From: Rhizobium mesosinicum
GTDB lineage: Bacteria > Pseudomonadota > Alphaproteobacteria > Rhizobiales > Rhizobiaceae
NCBI RefSeq assembly: GCF_019511345.1
Contig: NZ_JAEUAK010000010.1
Span: 1 to 64,000, forward strand
Reading direction: 5' to 3'
DNA: 64,000 nt
Shown here: piece by piece, positions 61,583-64,000 of the stretch
Numbering within the stretch: position 1 is the first letter of the stretch
Layout of the letters: the number at the start of each line of letters is the position of its first letter
The notes under the pieces: generated by a model
What the model was told of the DNA's origin: nothing
Seen by the model: only the letters and a program-made list of their open reading frames with translations
Database searches by the model: none
Position numbers and translations under genes: made by a program

Positions 61583-62275
61583 ATGCCAGACGGTTCCAAA
61601 CGCATGTTTGCTGCCGCCGGTATAGCATCGGAGGCTCGGTCGAAATACCGGTTCCTGCCTTCGGCCGCTTTGCCGCCGGATATTCCGCAAGGTCCCATTC
61701 CCATCGCCGACATGGCGAACGCTTTCGGCGTGACGCACAGAACACTGCATTTCTACGAAGAGAAGGGCCTGATTTCCGCAAACCGCATCGGCCTGATGCG
61801 CGTTTACGATCAGGATGATGTGATGCGCATGGCGGTCATCACCGTTTGCCGCGAAACCGGCATGCCGATCGCCGTCATCCAGGAATTGATGGACGTGTTG
61901 CGCAGCGCAGCCTCACAGGAAGAGGCCGAGTCGATCTTCCACGAGGCCCTCTCCCAGCGCAAGCGCGAGCTGACGGCCGAAATGTCGACTTTGCACCGGC
62001 AGTTGCAGCAGGTGAGCGATCTTCTCGATTATGACAGCAGCCTCGAGCTGCCGCCGATCAACGACAACCGGGATCCGGCAAGCCTGACCGATCAGGAGCG
62101 TCAGTGCCTGGAGCTCATGGCTGAGGGATATTCGACACAGCGTATCGCCCGCGCCCTCGACCTCAGACATGAGGAAGCGCGTGCTCTGGAGGCCGACATC
62201 ATCATGAAATTCCACACCAATAACCGCTTCCAGGCCATCGCCAAGGCGGTTCTCCTCGGCGTCGTGCAGGCCTGA
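61583..62275 (+). CDS. MerR-type regulator with C-terminal LuxR-like HTH (fusion)
   Basis: A 230-residue protein. Residues about 39-110 are MerR-like (PIADMANAFGVTHRTLHFYEEKGLI, then RVYDQDDVMRMAVITVCRETGMPI), followed by a helical linker (about 110-160). Residues about 167-225 look like a LuxR/FixJ-type HTH: SLTDQERQCLELMAEGYSTQ, then RIARALDLRHEEARALEADI. The long N-terminal tail before MerR is unusual too. Start ATG at 61583 with AGGAGGG upstream. MerR proteins normally end in an effector domain, so two DNA-binding modules in one chain are uncommon. Ligand and targets unknown. Confidence 0.85.
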   Translation: MPDGSKRMFAAAGIASEARSKYRFLPSAALPPDIPQGPIPIADMANAFGVTHRTLHFYEEKGLISANRIGLMRVYDQDDVMRMAVITVCRETGMPIAVIQELMDVLRSAASQEEAESIFHEALSQRKRELTAEMSTLHRQLQQVSDLLDYDSSLELPPINDNRDPASLTDQERQCLELMAEGYSTQRIARALDLRHEEARALEADIIMKFHTNNRFQAIAKAVLLGVVQA

Positions 62276-62362
62276 TTATCCCCACCGGCTGCGGCCGCCA
62301 CCGCATCCTGTACGGCAGTGCAGGCCAATATCAGCGAACGTCGTCTTCAGCGGACGCCACCG

Positions 62363-63490
62363 TCAACGGACAATCGTCAGCGTCTCTGCTGCACGTGTAA
62401 TCGCGGTGTAAAGCCAGCGCTCGCGCGTATCGCGGAAGGCCCAGCTTTCATCGAACAGCACGACATTGTTCCACTGCGAGCCCTGCGCCTTGTGCACCGT
62501 CAGTGCATACCCATAGTCGAACTCGTCATAACGCTTGCGCGTGTTCCAAGGGATCTCGCCTTCGACATTTTCGAAGGCCTGCTTGAGCAGTTTGATCTTG
62601 GCAGCGCCCCGATCCATATCGTCGTCCTCAGGACGGACCAGCAGGTTGATGCCGGGCTTCGTCGTTTCCTTCGAGGACGTCATCACCTGCCAGAGCGAGC
62701 CGTTGAGCAGGCCCTTGGCCGGATCGTTTCGCAGGCAGACCAGCTTGTCGCCGGTCTGCGGATAATCGGTGCTAAAGCCCTTCAGCTCGCGAAGGCGCTG
62801 GTTATAGCGCCGGCGTGTCTTGTTGGTGCCGACGAGTACCTGGTCGGCATCCATGACCAGCGGCTGCGTCACCTCGTTCTTGGAGATCACCTGCGCCGTG
62901 CCATAGTCGCCATACATGATCTCGTTGCCCTCACGCACCTGCATGGCGAGCTGGATGATCGGGTTGTCACGCGCCTGCCGGTGAATATCCGTCAGCAGAT
63001 AGTCCGGCTCCTGATTGGTGAAATAGCCGCCGCCCGACACCGGCGGCAGCTGGCCGGGATCGCCAAGCACGAGGATCGGCGTGCCGAAACTCATCAGGTC
63101 CTTGCCGAGCGCCTCGTCCACCATCGAGCATTCGTCGACGATGATCAGCGCCGCCTTGGCGACCGGGCTTTGTCGGTTGATGGAAAACATCGGTGCGATC
63201 GAGGTCTTGCCGGTTTCCTCGTCCTCCACCTCTTCCTCGCCGCGTGGCCGGTAGATCAGCGAATGGATGGTCTTGGCGTTCGATGCCCCGCGCGAGCGCA
63301 GCACCTGTGCGGCCTTGCCGGTGAAGGCGGCAAACAGAACGTCGCCATCGACATGCTCGGCAAAATGCTTGGCAAGTGTCGTCTTGCCCGTCCCGGCATA
63401 GCCGAACAGACGGAAGAGCGGCGACCTGCCCTCCTTCAGCCAGTTCGAAACGGCCTTCAGGGCTTCATCCTGTTGAGGGGCGAATTGCAT
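62363..63490 (-). CDS. RecD2-like ATP-dependent DNA helicase/exonuclease subunit
   Basis: A 375-residue superfamily 1 helicase core. Walker A GYAGTGKTT at residues 30-38, motif Ia-like AAFTGKAAQVLRSRG, Walker B IIVDECSMVD, motif III VLGDPGQLPPV, and a UvrD-type C-terminal segment YALTVHKAQGSQWNNVV with YTAITRA at the end. It is shorter than RecD proteins because it lacks the N-terminal RecBC-contact domain, and matches the stand-alone RecD-like/AAA_30 helicases common in Rhizobiales. The start at 63490 (MQFAPQQDE) is taken; an upstream frame is not conserved. Confidence 0.92.
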   Translation of the reverse strand: MQFAPQQDEALKAVSNWLKEGRSPLFRLFGYAGTGKTTLAKHFAEHVDGDVLFAAFTGKAAQVLRSRGASNAKTIHSLIYRPRGEEEVEDEETGKTSIAPMFSINRQSPVAKAALIIVDECSMVDEALGKDLMSFGTPILVLGDPGQLPPVSGGGYFTNQEPDYLLTDIHRQARDNPIIQLAMQVREGNEIMYGDYGTAQVISKNEVTQPLVMDADQVLVGTNKTRRRYNQRLRELKGFSTDYPQTGDKLVCLRNDPAKGLLNGSLWQVMTSSKETTKPGINLLVRPEDDDMDRGAAKIKLLKQAFENVEGEIPWNTRKRYDEFDYGYALTVHKAQGSQWNNVVLFDESWAFRDTRERWLYTAITRAAETLTIVR

Positions 63491-63624
63491 GGAAGCGACT
63501 TGGCAGGATTCGCCCGGCATAGGCAAGGCGAAATTCTATTGGTTGCCGCCACAGGCGTGCCGGAACGAATCAGTCCGGCACGCATCGGTTCGAGCTGGCT
63601 CCTGCGAGCGAGCCGCGTCGCAGG

Positions 63625-64000
63625 CTACTTGCTTGTGGCTGCCTCTTCGATCAACTTCGCGACCTTGTCGGGATGAGAGACCATGACGACGTGGGATGCG
63701 CCATGCACCACGACAGTGTCCTTCGACTTCGCGCGATCGGCCATCCACTGCAGGGCCTTTGCGGGAATGTTCTTATCGGCATCGCCATAGACGAAATAAG
63801 CCGGGATCGTCTTCCAGGCCGCCTTGTCGGTAGCTTCGTTCAGCGCCGCGTCGGTGATCGGGCGCTGCGTTGCCGCCATCAGACGAGCTTCGTCTTTCGG
63901 CACGTCGGCTGCGAACTGATCGTGGAACTTGGCCTGATCGATGTAGAGGTCCTTCATGCCTCCGTCCAAGGCGACGGGTTCGGCAAGGGCAGATCCCAGA
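63625..64000 (-). CDS. Alpha/beta hydrolase (C-terminal part, cut by the window edge)
   Basis: The frame runs through the right edge with no start codon; visible residues LGSALAEPVALDGGMKD continue to the C terminus. The C-terminal region PAYFVYGDADKNIPAKALQWMADRA and VHGASHVVMVSHPDKVAKLI shows the acid (Asp) and His of an alpha/beta hydrolase triad; the Ser nucleophile lies outside the window. Of the EstA/salicylate-esterase-like group often annotated as alpha/beta hydrolase fold; substrate unknown. Confidence 0.85.
   Translation of the reverse strand, partial: LGSALAEPVALDGGMKDLYIDQAKFHDQFAADVPKDEARLMAATQRPITDAALNEATDKAAWKTIPAYFVYGDADKNIPAKALQWMADRAKSKDTVVVHGASHVVMVSHPDKVAKLIEEAATSK

Overview
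The window is a GC-rich, densely coded alphaproteobacterial chromosome segment, almost certainly Rhizobium or a close relative (Rhizobiaceae). Support comes from the aerobic-type cob genes (cobN, cobW, cobU/P, cobQ), ClC, Kup and DUF882 proteins of rhizobial type, a class III cyclase, an HWE/HisKA_2-type sensor, DUF1127 proteins, and three intergenic palindromic elements of the kind scattered through Rhizobium genomes. I see no prophage, insertion sequence, integrase, CRISPR array or replication origin. It reads as ordinary chromosome with many small regulator/target pairs.

Layout. 1-2.7 kb: a cobalamin riboswitch drives the leftward operon cobU-cobW-cobN (cobN runs off the left edge). 2.9-9.3 kb: a ClC channel, an adenylate cyclase whose start codon is problematic, DUF1330, a MarR regulator, an SDR dehydrogenase and cobQ. 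9.9-18.3 kb: an orphan betaine-type binding protein, a small lipoprotein, a LysR regulator, a DUF882 peptidase-like protein, a CorC/HlyC protein, the Kup potassium transporter and two DUF1127 genes. 18.6-29.7 kb: a GlxA/AraC regulator, two tandem paralogous REC-REC response regulators (one with GGDEF), a dimethylglycine/sarcosine dehydrogenase, a large MscS channel, DUF924 and a REC-histidine kinase hybrid. 30-37.5 kb: a DHA2 efflux protein, a GT2 glycosyltransferase, methyltransferases, tRNA-Lys(CTT), PhzF and a Nudix/EEP gene pair.

37.6-46.4 kb: an iron-type ABC importer (ATPase, double permease, binding protein), an aldo-keto reductase, a DUF2278/lamin-tail protein, a PLP aminotransferase and a branched-chain aminotransferase. 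46.5-49.5 kb: a VapBC toxin-antitoxin pair translationally joined to a methyltransferase, then ilvC behind a TetR regulator. 49.7-64 kb: a run of regulator/target units: AraC/alcohol dehydrogenase, Lrp/racemase, MarR-GNAT, TetR/MFS and HxlR/NmrA. With them are NDH-2, a phosphotransferase, pdxJ, a MerR-LuxR-type fusion regulator, a RecD-like helicase and a partial alpha/beta hydrolase.

The genes act together mainly as local modules. Riboswitch-controlled cobalamin genes sit with cobQ nearby. Branched-chain amino acid steps (ilvC, BCAT) lie within 4 kb of each other. Betaine uptake and demethylation (OpuAC-type protein, DMGDH) lie about 12 kb apart with a GlxA-type regulator between them. The most noteworthy signals are a near-identical 21-bp palindrome in front of two distant genes (SDR at 7.8 kb and MarR-GNAT at 55.8 kb), the REC-REC paralogue pair in which one copy has lost its phosphoacceptor Asp, the MerR-LuxR-like fusion, the VapBC-methyltransferase operon, and an alcohol dehydrogenase lacking half of its structural zinc cysteines. 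I did not find a clear undescribed multi-gene defence or biosynthetic system.
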